The notes beneath the pieces were generated by a model, which made no database searches, had not been told where the DNA came from, and saw only the letters and a program-made list of their open reading frames with translations. Below, in pieces: positions 8,162-18,231 of a stretch of 64,000 nucleotides of DNA. The stretch is from Parasutterella muris. GTDB lineage: Bacteria > Pseudomonadota > Gammaproteobacteria > Burkholderiales > Burkholderiaceae_F. Where the stretch lies: positions 1 through 64,000 of the forward strand of contig NZ_WSRP01000014.1 of the NCBI RefSeq assembly GCF_009767915.1, read 5' to 3'. Position 1 is the stretch's first letter. Each line of letters begins with the position of its first letter. Position numbers and translations under genes: made by a program.

Positions 8162-10138
8162 ATGTCCGCAATTAATGAAGCAGCTCAAACCTACTCAGAA
8201 GGTTCCATCACAGTCCTAAAAGGTCTGGAGCCGGTTAAACAAAGACCGGGTATGTACACTCTGACGGATAGTCCGCTGCATATTATCCAGGAAGTTATTG
8301 ATAACTCCAGTGACGAGGTTCTTGCGGAATACGGAACAAAAATCATTTTTACCGAGTACGCGGACGGTTCAATCTCCGTTGAAGACGACGGACGCGGCAT
8401 TCCGGTCGGTCTGCATCCGCAGGAAAAGACTCCGGTGGTCGAATTGGTGTTCACACGACTGCACGCGGGTGGTAAATTTAATAAGAAAGAAGGCGGAGCA
8501 TACTCATTCTCCGGCGGTCTGCACGGCGTAGGCGTGTCTGTGACAAACGCTCTGTCAAACCGCCTGGAAGTTACCGTATGGCGTGACGGCCTCGAAAGTA
8601 CGATCGCTTTTGAAAACGGCTTTGTTAAAGAAGAGCTGAAAAGCATCAAATCTCCCAGGCCGAAGCGGGCCACAGGAACAAGAGTTCGCTGCTGGCCGAA
8701 TCCTAAGTACTTTGACAGCCCGAAGATTCCGCGGGCTCAGCTGATTCGTCTTCTTAGAAGCAAGGCAGTACTGCTCCCGGGCTGCGAAGTCATCTACATC
8801 AATGAAGCCGAAGACATTCGCCAAACCTGGAAATATACGGGCGGCCTCAAAGAGTATCTGCTCGATCAGGTTTCCGGTAAGTCGATCGTCACTCCGTTCG
8901 AAGCAAAAGGATATGCGACCGAAGAGGACGAAATGTTCCCAGAAGGAGAGGGCGCAGCCTGGGTTGTGACTTGGACGGAAGAAGGTAATCTCGAGCGCGA
9001 AAGCTACGTTAACCTGATTCCTACCCCGCTCGGAGGAACTCACGAAGCCGGTTTGAGAGACGGAATTTATCAGGCGGTCAGATCTTTTATGGAAACCCAC
9101 GGCCTCGGTGCCAAAGGTGTTCGTCTGATCGTCGAGGATGTGTTCGCAAGAGCAAGCTTCGTGCTGAATACGAAGGTTCTCGACCCTCAGTTCCAAGGCC
9201 AGGTTAAGGAAAAACTGATCAGTAAGGAAGCGTTAAAGCTGGTCTCTTCCTTCGTTCGCCCTCAGATGGAATTCTGGCTGAACAGCCATATCGAAGAGGG
9301 GAAGAAACTCGCCGAGATGTTTGTGAAACAGGCTCAGGCAAGACAGCATTCTTCTCAGAAAATTGAAAAGAAAAAAGGTTCGTCCGTCGCGGTTCTGCCC
9401 GGAAAACTGACCGACTGCACGAGCGGAGACATCACCAGAAATGAATTGTTCCTGGTGGAAGGCGACTCCGCGGGCGGCTCGGCAAAGAAAGGAAGAGATA
9501 AAGAATATCAGGCGGTTCTTCCGCTTCGAGGCAAGGTCCTGAATACATGGGAAGTGGACAGAAACCTGCTCTTTGGCAATAAGGAAGTTCATGATATTTC
9601 TGTTGCGATCGGTGTGGATCCTCATGCGGTTGGGGAAAAACCAGACATCTCCGGCCTGCGTTATGGAAAAATCTGCATCATGGCAGATGCCGACGTTGAC
9701 GGTTCTCACATCGAGGTGCTTCTTCTGACGCTTTTCTACCGTCATTTCTCCTACCTTATGGAGACTGGACACATCTTTATCGCGATGCCTCCGCTCTTTA
9801 AGATTAAAGTGGCTAAGACCGCGAAGAAAAAAGAGCGAAGAATTTACTGCCTTAACGAGGAAGAACTGAGACAGAATTTGGAAAGGCTTAAAAAGGAAAA
9901 GTACAAAGAAAATCAGATTGAAATCTCGCGTTTTAAAGGTCTGGGAGAAATGGATTGGCAGGAGCTGAAAGAAACTTCGCTTGATCCTGAAACCCGCAGA
10001 CTGCTGCCGATTAAAGTCGGCGCGCCGGGTGACGAGCTGACCGAAAAGGCGATGAATATTCTGATGGCCGGAAAAGAAGCGGATTCGCGCAAGGAATGGA
10101 TTGAACGTCACGGCGATCAGTTTGAACCGGATATTTAA
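8162..10138 (+). CDS. parE: DNA topoisomerase IV subunit B
   Basis: ATPase subunit of topoisomerase IV, which decatenates daughter chromosomes. At 658 residues it is slightly longer than E. coli ParE (630). The GHKL ATPase motifs are visible in the N-terminal domain (EVIDNSSDEVL; DDGRGIPVG; GGLHGVGVSVTNALS). The TOPRIM domain has EGDSAGGSAK followed by PLRGKVLNTWEV, the version typical of ParE rather than GyrB, and DADVDGSHIE for metal binding. It is followed 18 bases later by parC. No good ribosome binding site precedes ATG 8162 although the N-terminus aligns well, so translation may be inefficient or depend on other features. Confidence 0.95.
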   Translation: MSAINEAAQTYSEGSITVLKGLEPVKQRPGMYTLTDSPLHIIQEVIDNSSDEVLAEYGTKIIFTEYADGSISVEDDGRGIPVGLHPQEKTPVVELVFTRLHAGGKFNKKEGGAYSFSGGLHGVGVSVTNALSNRLEVTVWRDGLESTIAFENGFVKEELKSIKSPRPKRATGTRVRCWPNPKYFDSPKIPRAQLIRLLRSKAVLLPGCEVIYINEAEDIRQTWKYTGGLKEYLLDQVSGKSIVTPFEAKGYATEEDEMFPEGEGAAWVVTWTEEGNLERESYVNLIPTPLGGTHEAGLRDGIYQAVRSFMETHGLGAKGVRLIVEDVFARASFVLNTKVLDPQFQGQVKEKLISKEALKLVSSFVRPQMEFWLNSHIEEGKKLAEMFVKQAQARQHSSQKIEKKKGSSVAVLPGKLTDCTSGDITRNELFLVEGDSAGGSAKKGRDKEYQAVLPLRGKVLNTWEVDRNLLFGNKEVHDISVAIGVDPHAVGEKPDISGLRYGKICIMADADVDGSHIEVLLLTLFYRHFSYLMETGHIFIAMPPLFKIKVAKTAKKKERRIYCLNEEELRQNLERLKKEKYKENQIEISRFKGLGEMDWQELKETSLDPETRRLLPIKVGAPGDELTEKAMNILMAGKEADSRKEWIERHGDQFEPDI

Positions 10139-10156
10139 CGTATTGCGGACAGTCAA

Positions 10157-12907
10157 ATGGCAGAAAATAAAAAAAGAAAATTAACTGAAAAGGATCAAAC
10201 CAGCTTCTTTGATGAGGAAATGATGGCTGAAGAGCCTCAGATTCCGGAAGAAACTGACAGTGATACGAAAAAAAATACATCCGCTGACTCCGCTCAGGAG
10301 GAAGACATCGGTGCCGGCTCCGGTTTCCTGTTTGATTTAAACGAATACGGATCGGAAAGCGAGAGTGTCGAAGAAAAAGACACCGCTCAGACCGATTTGG
10401 CGGAGACTTTAGTCGCGCAGGCAGAAAGCGCCGCGGCTGAGCTGATTGAGCAGGACGCCAAAGACGAAGAAGCCGTAGTTGAAAAAGTTGAAGCGGAAAT
10501 CGTTGACGCGGAAATGGTCCCTCAGCCTGCGATGCTCAGCGGAACAGACATCGTTGAAGAGGCGATGAAGAACGCCGAAACGGATGTTGATGAACTGACA
10601 TTGGCTTATTTCGCAAGCCGCGCCTATCTGGAGTATGCGATTTCCGTCGTTAAGGGGCGCGCGCTTCCGGATGTCTGCGACGGCATGAAACCTGTTCAGC
10701 GCCGTATTCTCTACGCGATGAAGCGCTTGGGGCTGTCCCCGGACGCTAAAACCGTCAAGAGTGCGCGTGTCGTCGGTGACGTGCTCGGTAAATACCATCC
10801 GCACGGTGATTCGGCGGCCTATGACGCAATGGTGCGCTTGGCTCAGGACTTCACGATGCGCTACCCGCTGGTGCACGGTCAGGGCAACTTCGGTTCGGCC
10901 GACGGTGACGGCGCGGCCGCAATGCGTTATACCGAAGTAAAACTGTCTAAGTATTCGGAACTTCTGCTGAGCGAAATTGACGAAGGAACCGTTAAATTTG
11001 TCCCGAACTACGACGGCGCATTCAAAGAACCGACGCTTCTGCCGGCTCGCCTTCCGATGCTCCTTTTAAACGGCTCAAGCGGTATCGCGGTGGGTATGGC
11101 CACTGAGATTCCGTCTCATAACCTTAAAGAGGTCGCGGCCGCTACTGTCAAACTAATTGATCAGCCGGAAACGACAACGGAAGAACTTTTGGAAATTATT
11201 CCCGGTCCGGATTTTCCGGGCGGGGCCCAGATCATCTCGCCGCAGTCCGATATCCTTTCGGCTTATCAGTCCGGCTACGGTTCGCTTCAGCTTCGCGCGG
11301 TTTATCACTTCGAGGATTTGAGCCGAGGTCTCTGGCAGCTGGTGATTGATCAGCTTCCTTATAAAGTATCCGCGCAGAAAGTACTGTCGGAAATTGACTC
11401 TCTGACCAATCCGAAAGCATCATCCGGTAAAAAGACGCTGAGCGCCAAACAGCAGCAGGACAAGCAGCTTCTCATGAACGTGATCTCTTCTGTCAGAGAC
11501 GAATCAAACGGAGAGGCCGCGATTCGAATTGTTATTGATCCGAAGAGCAAAACGGTTGACCGGGATGAACTGCTGAATGTTTTATTCAGCAAGACCAGCC
11601 TTGAAGTCAGCTGTAAATTTAATCTCGTTCTTATCGGTGTTGACGGCAAGCCGAAGCAGAAAGGGCTCAGAGAAATCCTGAACGAATGGATTTCTTTCCG
11701 AATCAGAACAGTTCTTGCGCGATGCGGCTTCCGCCGAGAGGAAATCCGCGCGCGTATTCATGTTTTGGAAGGTCGTCTCACGATCATTATCGATATTGAT
11801 GAGGCAATCCGAATTATCCGTACAGCGGACGATCCTAAGGTCGGACTTATGGATCATTTCCATTTAACGGATAAACAGGCGGAAGACATTTTGGAAATCC
11901 GTCTGCGTCAGCTCTCCGGCATGGATCCGATCAAGATGCAGAAAGAGCTAGATAAGCTTCGCAAAGAAGAAGAGAGACTGACGGAGCTGATTGATAATGA
12001 CCGCAAGCTCAGAAAACAGATTATTAAAGAGATTGAGGAAGATTCCGAAACGTTCGGAGATGAAAGAAGAACGTTAATTGAGGAAGCGCAGACCGCGGCT
12101 CTGACCAAGCGTGTTGTGGACGAACCCGTCACTGTCATTATCAGTGAAAAGGGTTTTGTGCGCAGCAGAGGCGGTCATTCTATCGACTGCAAATCGATGA
12201 ACTATAAGCTCGGAGACGCCTATCGCATGTCGTTTGAGTGCCGCAGTGTCGACAACTTATATGTCCTCTCTGACAGCGGAAGAATTTACTGTGTTCCGGT
12301 TTCGCAGCTGCCGAGCGGACGCGGAGACGGAACACATATCAGCGCATTTGTTCAGCTTCAGGACGGCGACAGGCCGCTAGATTACTTTGCAGGTTCGGAC
12401 GATACAAAGCTTTTATTCTCTTCGGACAGCGGTGTGGGCTTTTTCTGCAAGGCGGGCGACCTTGCGGTTCGTCAAAAAGCCGGTAAGGCATTCTTTACGT
12501 TGGAAAAAGGCGCGAAGCCGCTTCCGATCCGTACGGTTTCCCCGATTACCGGATGGATCGCCGCGCTCTCAAGTTCAGGCAGACTGGTTGTCTTCTCCGT
12601 CGACGAGCTGAGCGCACGATCGAGCGGAGGCAAAGGCGTTTCGCTGATGATGATCAGCGAGGGAGAAAAGCTTGTTTCTGCGATCCCGATTGCGCCCAAC
12701 GGCGTTATTGTTGTCGGTAAGGGCAGAGGCGGAAAGATTCAGGAACTGGTGGTTGGTCCGCGTTCCGTTGAAGATTTCCGCACCAGAAGAGGCCGCAAAG
12801 GAAGATTTGTTGAAGCTCGCTGGACATTCCTGGAACTCAGACAGAACAAGCCTGAAAAAGAAATGTCGCCGGAAGAAAGAGCTCAGACAGAGTCAACCAT
12901 TATTTAG
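10157..12907 (+). CDS. parC: DNA topoisomerase IV subunit A, with a long acidic N-terminal extension
   Basis: DNA-cleaving subunit of topoisomerase IV. The conserved core begins near residue 150; the catalytic tyrosine is Y258 (AAMRYTE), whereas in E. coli ParC it is Y120. The protein therefore carries about 138 extra N-terminal residues, rich in Glu, Asp, Ala and Ser and apparently disordered. Total length 916 against about 752 in E. coli. Residues matching the quinolone-resistance positions are S219 and D223 ([12 protein letters not shown]), the drug-sensitive type at the serine. The C-terminal part is the beta-pinwheel DNA-wrapping region. ATG 10157 has only a weak SD; the ATG pair at residues 22-23, with GAGG before it, is an alternative that still leaves most of the extension. 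Confidence 0.93.
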   Translation: MAENKKRKLTEKDQTSFFDEEMMAEEPQIPEETDSDTKKNTSADSAQEEDIGAGSGFLFDLNEYGSESESVEEKDTAQTDLAETLVAQAESAAAELIEQDAKDEEAVVEKVEAEIVDAEMVPQPAMLSGTDIVEEAMKNAETDVDELTLAYFASRAYLEYAISVVKGRALPDVCDGMKPVQRRILYAMKRLGLSPDAKTVKSARVVGDVLGKYHPHGDSAAYDAMVRLAQDFTMRYPLVHGQGNFGSADGDGAAAMRYTEVKLSKYSELLLSEIDEGTVKFVPNYDGAFKEPTLLPARLPMLLLNGSSGIAVGMATEIPSHNLKEVAAATVKLIDQPETTTEELLEIIPGPDFPGGAQIISPQSDILSAYQSGYGSLQLRAVYHFEDLSRGLWQLVIDQLPYKVSAQKVLSEIDSLTNPKASSGKKTLSAKQQQDKQLLMNVISSVRDESNGEAAIRIVIDPKSKTVDRDELLNVLFSKTSLEVSCKFNLVLIGVDGKPKQKGLREILNEWISFRIRTVLARCGFRREEIRARIHVLEGRLTIIIDIDEAIRIIRTADDPKVGLMDHFHLTDKQAEDILEIRLRQLSGMDPIKMQKELDKLRKEEERLTELIDNDRKLRKQIIKEIEEDSETFGDERRTLIEEAQTAALTKRVVDEPVTVIISEKGFVRSRGGHSIDCKSMNYKLGDAYRMSFECRSVDNLYVLSDSGRIYCVPVSQLPSGRGDGTHISAFVQLQDGDRPLDYFAGSDDTKLLFSSDSGVGFFCKAGDLAVRQKAGKAFFTLEKGAKPLPIRTVSPITGWIAALSSSGRLVVFSVDELSARSSGGKGVSLMMISEGEKLVSAIPIAPNGVIVVGKGRGGKIQELVVGPRSVEDFRTRRGRKGRFVEARWTFLELRQNKPEKEMSPEERAQTESTII

Positions 12908-12927
12908 CGAAATTCGGCAGCTGCAGC

Positions 12928-12967
12928 AACGCCCCGTTGATATCCTCAATTGGGGCGTTTCTTCTTT
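12928..12967 (+). terminator. Intrinsic terminator of parE-parC
   Basis: AACGCCCC (12928-12935) pairs with GGGGCGTT (12952-12959); the stem extends inward past a bulged T. It is followed by TTTCTTCTTTT, a broken T tract. Confidence 0.75.
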
Positions 12968-13022
12968 TGCCGCAGACGCTCAAATCTACAATGTAGACGT
13001 GCATTTTTATAAAGGTGCTGTG

Positions 13023-13895
13023 ATGCTGTGGAAAGACAGAGAAGGCAGTCAGAACGTTGAAGACCGAAGAGGTCAGGGCGGCGGAATGCCGGGCGGAAGA
13101 TTTCCTATGCCGCGAGGGAAATTCGGGCTTGCGGTCTTAGCGGTTGTGCTTGTCGCCGGTTATTACGGCATCGATCTCACACCGCTGCTGGGTCTGGACT
13201 CCTCGATGCAGACGCAGACCACTCAGTCCGTTCCCTACAAACCGACGGCTCAGGAGGAAGAACTTGCGAAGTTCTCTTCTGTTGCGCTGAAATCCACAGA
13301 GGACACCTGGGGAAGAATTTTCAGAAATTCCGGAAAGGCGTATACGCCACCGAAGATGGTTCTTTATACCGGTTCCACAAAGACGGCCTGCGGTTACGGT
13401 CAGGCGGCTATGGGCCCGTTCTACTGTCCGCAGGATCAGAAGCTTTATGTGGATTTGTCCTTCTATAAGGATATGCAGAAGAGGCTTGGCGGCGGAGGAG
13501 ATTTCGCGTTAGGTTATGTGCTGGCGCACGAAGTCGGACACCATGTCCAGAATTTGCTCGGCATCGCGCCTCAGGTTCAGAAACTGCAGTCGCAGGTGAG
13601 TCCGAAGGAAGCCAATCAGCTCTCTGTCCGTCTTGAACTTCAGGCCGACTGCCTCGCGGGTGTCTGGGGCCATCAAATGAATAAAGAAGGTATCCTTGAA
13701 AAGGGCGACTTGGAAGAAGCGCTTAAGACAGCGACTGCGATCGGAGATGACCGCCTGCAGAAACAAGCGCAGGGCAGAGTGGTTCCGGACAGTTTCACGC
13801 ACGGCTCGTCCGAGCAGCGCTATTACTGGTTTAAGACCGGGTTTGACAGCGGAAATCCGGAAGCATGCAATACGTTTGCGGCGGGCGCTAAATAA
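13023..13895 (+). CDS. YpfJ family neutral zinc metallopeptidase
   Basis: 290 residues. The N-terminus has the family signature ([15 protein letters not shown]) and then a glycine-rich linker and one membrane helix at about residues 38-56, so the catalytic domain probably faces the periplasm. The zinc motif is HEVGHH, with H169, E170 and H173; the downstream glutamate ligand probably lies in the ELQADCLAG segment. The frame is open upstream to 12672, but that part overlaps parC, and ATG 13023 has AAAGGT six bases before it. The physiological substrate of the YpfJ family is not known to me. It is a single gene after the parC terminator. Confidence 0.88.
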   Translation: MLWKDREGSQNVEDRRGQGGGMPGGRFPMPRGKFGLAVLAVVLVAGYYGIDLTPLLGLDSSMQTQTTQSVPYKPTAQEEELAKFSSVALKSTEDTWGRIFRNSGKAYTPPKMVLYTGSTKTACGYGQAAMGPFYCPQDQKLYVDLSFYKDMQKRLGGGGDFALGYVLAHEVGHHVQNLLGIAPQVQKLQSQVSPKEANQLSVRLELQADCLAGVWGHQMNKEGILEKGDLEEALKTATAIGDDRLQKQAQGRVVPDSFTHGSSEQRYYWFKTGFDSGNPEACNTFAAGAK

Positions 13896-13915
13896 AAAAA
13901 ACGCTGCGGACAGCG
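13893..13915 (-). terminator. Intrinsic terminator of the aminotransferase gene (minus strand)
   Basis: On the minus strand CGCTG-TCCG-CAGCG is followed by T8ATTT. The T tract reaches the stop codon of the convergent peptidase gene. A second hairpin (GGCGTC/GACGCC, about 13927-13943) lies between it and the aminotransferase stop. Confidence 0.75.
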
Positions 13916-13952
13916 GCTTTCGGCGGGGCGTCTTTCGGACGCCCTTAATTAT

Positions 13953-15161
13953 TTATTTGGCCTCGCGGGCGTCGATTCTTTCTTTGACGAGCTGAGCGAG
14001 GATCTTAATACCGGCGTCAATCTTTTCCGGAGGAACGGTGACAAAAGACAGACGCATCTTATTGAGTTCCGGTTCATTAGCATAGAAAGCAGAACCCGGA
14101 ACATAGGCGACCTTACGATCGAGTGCTTCTTTCATCATCTCATCGGTATTGATGTATTCGGGCAGAGTGACCCAAATAAACATTCCGCCGTCGGGTTTAG
14201 TCCAGCTTGTTCCCTGCGGGAAGTATTTCTCGAGCGCTTCGAGCATACAGCTGCACTGTGTTTTGTAGAGTTCGCGAACGGCCGGCATATGCGCATTCAT
14301 CAGGCCGGTATCCAGGCAGCGAGCGGAAATCAGCTGCGTGAATGTGGAAGTGTGCAGATCAACCGCCTGTTTGAGTACGATAAGCGGATCAAGAGCGGTT
14401 TTGGGGCCGACGACATAACCGAGTCGGAATCCGGGGGAGAGGACCTTTGAGAAGGTACCCAAAGTTAACGTTCTTTCCGGAGCGTAGCAGCGGATCGGTT
14501 TCGGCGGCTGATGATCATACCAGAGCTCACCGTAGGGGTTGTCTTCAATAATCCAGAAATCGTATTCGCGGGCTTTTTCCGCAAGTTTCTTTCTTCTTTC
14601 TTCGGAAAGCGTAATGCCGGTCGGATTCTGGAATGTCGGAATCACGTAGGCGAAGCGGATGCCGCGGAATTCCGGACCGATTTTATCGGGGTTGAGGCCG
14701 TATTCGTCAGTCGGGATGGTTAAGAAAGTCGGTCTCTGCAGTTTGAAAGCGGAGAGCGCGCCGAGGTAAGTCGGATTTTCCACCGCGATGACGGAGCCCT
14801 CATCAACATAGGCCGAGCCGATGAGGTCCAGCGCCTGCTGAGAGCCGGAGACAATCTGAATATTGTCCGCTTCAACCGGAGCGCTCAATTCTGTTTCGCG
14901 TTCGGCGATTGCTTTTCTCAGAGCCGGTTCGCCTTCCGTGCTTGAGTACTGAAGCGCCTGAGCGCCGTGGTGTTCCAAAACCCAGTCAGTCGCTTTTTCA
15001 ATGGCTTCAACCGGAAAGCTTTTCGGTGAAGGCAGACCACCCGCGAAAGAAATAACGTCCGGTTTGGAAGCGAGCTTTAAAAGCTCGCGAATAATAGATC
15101 GTTGAGACCCGCGCGTGCGAACGGATTTCGGCGGGGTCGCGGAAAGTTCAAATTCTGACAT
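13953..15161 (-). CDS. PLP-dependent aminotransferase, class I/II (2-aminoadipate aminotransferase / MocR-related group)
   Basis: 402 residues of fold-type I aminotransferase. The pyridoxal-phosphate lysine is in GTFSKVLSPGFRLGYVVG; other landmarks are SFAGGLPSPKSFP near the N-terminus, GSQQALDLIG and PTFQNPTGITLS. This set matches enzymes annotated as LysN, aromatic or broad-specificity aminotransferases, so the substrate cannot be set from sequence. The frame extends to 15257, but I chose ATG 15161 because AAAGG lies seven bases before it and the N-terminus then fits the family. It is transcribed divergently from htpG. Confidence 0.88.
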   Translation of the reverse strand: MSEFELSATPPKSVRTRGSQRSIIRELLKLASKPDVISFAGGLPSPKSFPVEAIEKATDWVLEHHGAQALQYSSTEGEPALRKAIAERETELSAPVEADNIQIVSGSQQALDLIGSAYVDEGSVIAVENPTYLGALSAFKLQRPTFLTIPTDEYGLNPDKIGPEFRGIRFAYVIPTFQNPTGITLSEERRKKLAEKAREYDFWIIEDNPYGELWYDHQPPKPIRCYAPERTLTLGTFSKVLSPGFRLGYVVGPKTALDPLIVLKQAVDLHTSTFTQLISARCLDTGLMNAHMPAVRELYKTQCSCMLEALEKYFPQGTSWTKPDGGMFIWVTLPEYINTDEMMKEALDRKVAYVPGSAFYANEPELNKMRLSFVTVPPEKIDAGIKILAQLVKERIDAREAK

Positions 15162-15340
15162 TGATAGGCCTTTAATTATTGAATGCCTCGACGAACGCGA
15201 GGATAACTGAAATTTTTTAGCTGCTTTTGACAGTTCTACGTACAGGCATTGAACCAAAACGGGTAAGGGAAGAGGGTGAGTTCCCCTATTTGCCTATGCG
15301 CAGAAGATATTACAACAAAAGGTGTTTGAAAATTAGAAAA

Positions 15341-15371
15341 TTGACACCAAATAGAGTGTTAGATAGGTAAT
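15341..15371 (+). promoter_or_regulatory. Possible htpG promoter
   Basis: A perfect -35 box TTGACA at 15341-15346 lies 50 bases before htpG. The matching -10 box is poor (TAGGTA with a 17-base spacer, or GGTAAT with 19). I saw no clear heat-shock sigma-32 site. Confidence 0.35.
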
Positions 15372-15391
15372 TAATTTCTGTGAGGTTATTA

Positions 15392-17299
15392 ATGTCAGAA
15401 AACAAAAAAGAAACTTTGGGCTTCCAGACTGAAGTAAAACAAATGCTTCACCTGATGGTGCATTCGCTGTACTCCAATCGGGAGATTTTTCTGCGTGAAT
15501 TGGTTTCTAACGCTTCGGATGCTATTGATAAGCTGCGTTTTGCGGCGTTGGACAATCCGGCCTTGTTAAAACAGGATCCGCACCCGTCCATTCGTATTGG
15601 AGTGGATGAACAAAAACAGTTAATTACGATTAGCGATGACGGCATTGGCATGACGCGCAGTGAAGTCATTGAACACCTTGGTACGATCGCCAAGAGCGGC
15701 ACAAAAGAATTTTTTGCGCACCTTTCCGGTGATCAGCAGAAGGATGCTCAGCTGATCGGTCAGTTCGGCGTCGGTTTTTATTCTGCATTCATTGTCGCGG
15801 ACAAAGTTACCGTGATTACGCGCAAAGCCGGTGATCCGGCTGACGCCGCAACCATGTGGGAGAGCAGCGGAGAGGGCGAGTTCACGGTCGAAAATACAAC
15901 GCGTGACCACTTCGGCACGGATGTGATTCTTTCTATTAAGAGCGAAGACCGCGATCTGGTCAGCAAATACCGTATCCGCAATATTCTTCAGAAATACTCC
16001 GACCATATTTCCACGCCGATCCTGATGGGCAAAGACGAGTATAAGGAAGACAAATTAATTGAGACCGGTGAATGGGAAGCGGTTAACCAGGGCTCGGCCA
16101 TCTGGGCTCGTCCGAAATCCGAGATTACGGAAGATCAGTACAAAGAATTCTTCCATCACCTTTCCCACGATTCGAGTGATCCGCTTTGCTGGACGCACAA
16201 CAAGGTGGAGGGCCGCAACGAATATATTCAGCTGTTGTATGTTCCCTCGACCGTTCCCTATGATCTTTGGGACAGAGAGAGCGTGCACGGCTTAAAGCTC
16301 TACGTAAAGCGCGTCTTCATTATGGATGACTCGAGCAAGCTTCTGCCGAGATATCTGAGATTTATCCGCGGTGTTATTGATTCGGAAGACCTGCCGCTGA
16401 ACGTCAGCCGTGAAATTCTTCAGCAGACCCGCGATCTGCGTGTGATCAGAGACGGCACAACAAAGCGTGTGCTTTCCATGCTCGAAGACTTGGCCGCAAA
16501 CCGTGCCGCTGATTACGACAAGTTCTGGGCGATGTTCGGCAACGTTCTGAAAGAAGGCCTTGGCGAAGATCCGAGCAACAAGGACCGTATCGCCAAACTG
16601 CTGAGATTCGTTTCCACGTCAAGCGAAGGCAAACCCTCTGTCACGCTTGAGGGCTATATCAGCCGCATGAAGACCGGTCAGAACTCCGTTTACTACGTCA
16701 CAGGAGAAACCACCGAAGCCGCTGCCAAGAGCCCGCTTCTGGAACTCTTCAGAAAGAAGGATATTGAAGTGCTTCTTCTGAGCGGCCCGATTGACGAATG
16801 GATGACTCAGTTTATGACTGAGTTTGACGGCAAGCAGCTCGTCAATATCGCCAAGGGGGATCTCGATCTTGGAGAGCTTAGCGACGCTGAAGAGAAAGAA
16901 GAGAAAGCCAAAGTTCAGACGGAATATCAGCCCTTGGTGGAACGCTTCAAAGAGTCTCTTGGCGACGAGGTTGAAGATGTCCGCATGACGCTTCGTCTGA
17001 CGGATTCTCCGGCTTGCATCGTGACGGATCCGAACGCACTTAATCCGGCATTTGTTCGCATGATGCGCGCCGCGGGTCAGGATGTTCCCGATCCGAAACC
17101 GATTCTTGAGCTCAACCCGAACAATCCGCTGGTTTCCAGACTCAAGGAAAGCGGTGCCTTCTCCGGCGAGTGGGCAAAACTTCTGCTTGAGCAGGCTCAG
17201 CTGATGGCAGGCGAGCAGCTGAAGGATCCGGCCGGTTTCGTCAAGAGAATGAATCAGATGCTTCTTGACACGGCAAAGGACGGAACGACCATCAATTAA
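15392..17299 (+). CDS. htpG: Chaperone HtpG (bacterial Hsp90)
   Basis: 635 residues, the usual length of HtpG. The Bergerat ATP-binding fold shows ELVSNASDAIDKLR, DDGIGMTRSEV and GQFGVGFYSAFIVADKV in the first 130 residues, followed by the middle domain (GVIDSEDLPLNVSREILQQ) and the C-terminal dimerisation domain. It is a cytoplasmic chaperone for stress-damaged or late-folding proteins. GAGG lies six bases before ATG 15392; the in-frame GTG at 15380 overlaps that SD and is less likely. The gene is single and has its own terminator. Confidence 0.97.
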   Translation: MSENKKETLGFQTEVKQMLHLMVHSLYSNREIFLRELVSNASDAIDKLRFAALDNPALLKQDPHPSIRIGVDEQKQLITISDDGIGMTRSEVIEHLGTIAKSGTKEFFAHLSGDQQKDAQLIGQFGVGFYSAFIVADKVTVITRKAGDPADAATMWESSGEGEFTVENTTRDHFGTDVILSIKSEDRDLVSKYRIRNILQKYSDHISTPILMGKDEYKEDKLIETGEWEAVNQGSAIWARPKSEITEDQYKEFFHHLSHDSSDPLCWTHNKVEGRNEYIQLLYVPSTVPYDLWDRESVHGLKLYVKRVFIMDDSSKLLPRYLRFIRGVIDSEDLPLNVSREILQQTRDLRVIRDGTTKRVLSMLEDLAANRAADYDKFWAMFGNVLKEGLGEDPSNKDRIAKLLRFVSTSSEGKPSVTLEGYISRMKTGQNSVYYVTGETTEAAAKSPLLELFRKKDIEVLLLSGPIDEWMTQFMTEFDGKQLVNIAKGDLDLGELSDAEEKEEKAKVQTEYQPLVERFKESLGDEVEDVRMTLRLTDSPACIVTDPNALNPAFVRMMRAAGQDVPDPKPILELNPNNPLVSRLKESGAFSGEWAKLLLEQAQLMAGEQLKDPAGFVKRMNQMLLDTAKDGTTIN

Positions 17300-17328
17300 T
17301 GACTGATTGATCGCTGGTATTTATAAGG

Positions 17329-17356
17329 CGGACAGCTCAGGCGGCTGTCCGTTTTT
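17329..17356 (+). terminator. Intrinsic terminator of htpG
   Basis: CGGACAGC (17329-17336) pairs with GCTGTCCG (17344-17351) around a 7-base loop, then T5. Confidence 0.9.
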
Positions 17357-17428
17357 CATTTATGCTCCTAAAAGAGATTAGGGGCGAGTACTGTTAACAT
17401 AGCAGACTGTTTTGATGAGAGGTTCGAT

Positions 17429-18181
17429 ATGTCCAGACGCAAAAAAACACCGGTTGATTTTTCCGAACTTGGCGGTTTTCGATTCCTGCATTTCGGTACG
17501 GAGTGGATTCAGGGCGGCATGCGAATTAATCGTCCGTATCAGCTCGCGCTGGATTATCAGCAGTCGATGATGGCGCTGATGCTGTTTGTGCCGGAACCTA
17601 AAGAGATTCTGCAGCTTGGGCTGGGTGCCGGCGGTCTGGCCAAATACACATGGAAGTACTTTCCCGAGGCGAAGACGCGTGTGGTAGAGATCGCTGAAGA
17701 GGTCTACATGGCCTCGCGCATGTGGTTCAAGATGCCCGATGACGACGATCATCTGGAGACGATTTTTGAAGACTGCAAAAAGTATCTGGTCGGCGCGCAA
17801 AAGAGCGCGGACTGGCTGCTTACGGATATTTACGACGCAGAGGCGTGGGGGCCGGTTTACAACGACGTGCCCTTTTATCGGCTGTGCCGAAAGGCGCTTC
17901 GGGACGGAGGCGTTTCCAGCTACAACGTGTTCGGAGGAGAGGATTTCACGAAGAGTCTTGACGCGATCTCTGAAGCGTTTAACGGGCATGTGCTGGTGAT
18001 GCCGGAGGTCGCGGAGGGCAACCGCATTATTCTTGCAAAGAACGGTCCTAAAGAGACTTATCCCGCGGAGCTTCTGGATCAGAGGGCGGCTGAGCTGACC
18101 GCTTCGCGCAAGATCCCCGCAAAGAAACTTTTAAAGATGCTGCGCAAAGAGAACAATTTCAAAGGCGATATTGTTTTTTAG
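17429..18181 (+). CDS. Spermidine-synthase-like protein
   Basis: 250 residues with the Rossmann core of the spermine/spermidine synthase family: LQLGLGAGGLAKY (the nucleotide-binding loop), VVEIAEEV (acidic end of strand 2) and LLTDIYDAEAWGPVYND. In true spermidine synthases the loop reads GGGDGG; here it is GLGAGG, so the aspartate is absent, and the protein is short. It is probably a methyltransferase-like or uncharacterised member rather than a real SpeE; no speD lies nearby. GAGAGG precedes ATG. Single gene, convergent with the nth operon. Confidence 0.7.
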   Translation: MSRRKKTPVDFSELGGFRFLHFGTEWIQGGMRINRPYQLALDYQQSMMALMLFVPEPKEILQLGLGAGGLAKYTWKYFPEAKTRVVEIAEEVYMASRMWFKMPDDDDHLETIFEDCKKYLVGAQKSADWLLTDIYDAEAWGPVYNDVPFYRLCRKALRDGGVSSYNVFGGEDFTKSLDAISEAFNGHVLVMPEVAEGNRIILAKNGPKETYPAELLDQRAAELTASRKIPAKKLLKMLRKENNFKGDIVF

Positions 18182-18191
18182 GGTACGAGAC

Positions 18192-18219
18192 AAAAAAGCC
18201 GCCCGTTTAACGGCGGCTT
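18192..18219 (-). terminator. Intrinsic terminator of the fdxA-fpr-rnfB-nth operon
   Basis: On the minus strand AAGCCGCC pairs with GGCGGCTT (stem arms 18196-18203 and 18212-18219), followed by T4 and TGT. It lies between the convergent nth and spermidine-synthase-like genes. Confidence 0.75.
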
Positions 18220-18231
18220 ACAGGAACTCAT

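Noticed and set aside
7943-8188. Minus-strand frame of 81 codons before parE
   Set aside because: It overlaps the likely parE promoter and the first codons of parE, and has no supporting features.
17429-18181. Calling this gene speE, a true spermidine synthase
   Set aside because: The nucleotide-binding loop reads GLGAGG without the usual aspartate and no polyamine genes are adjacent.
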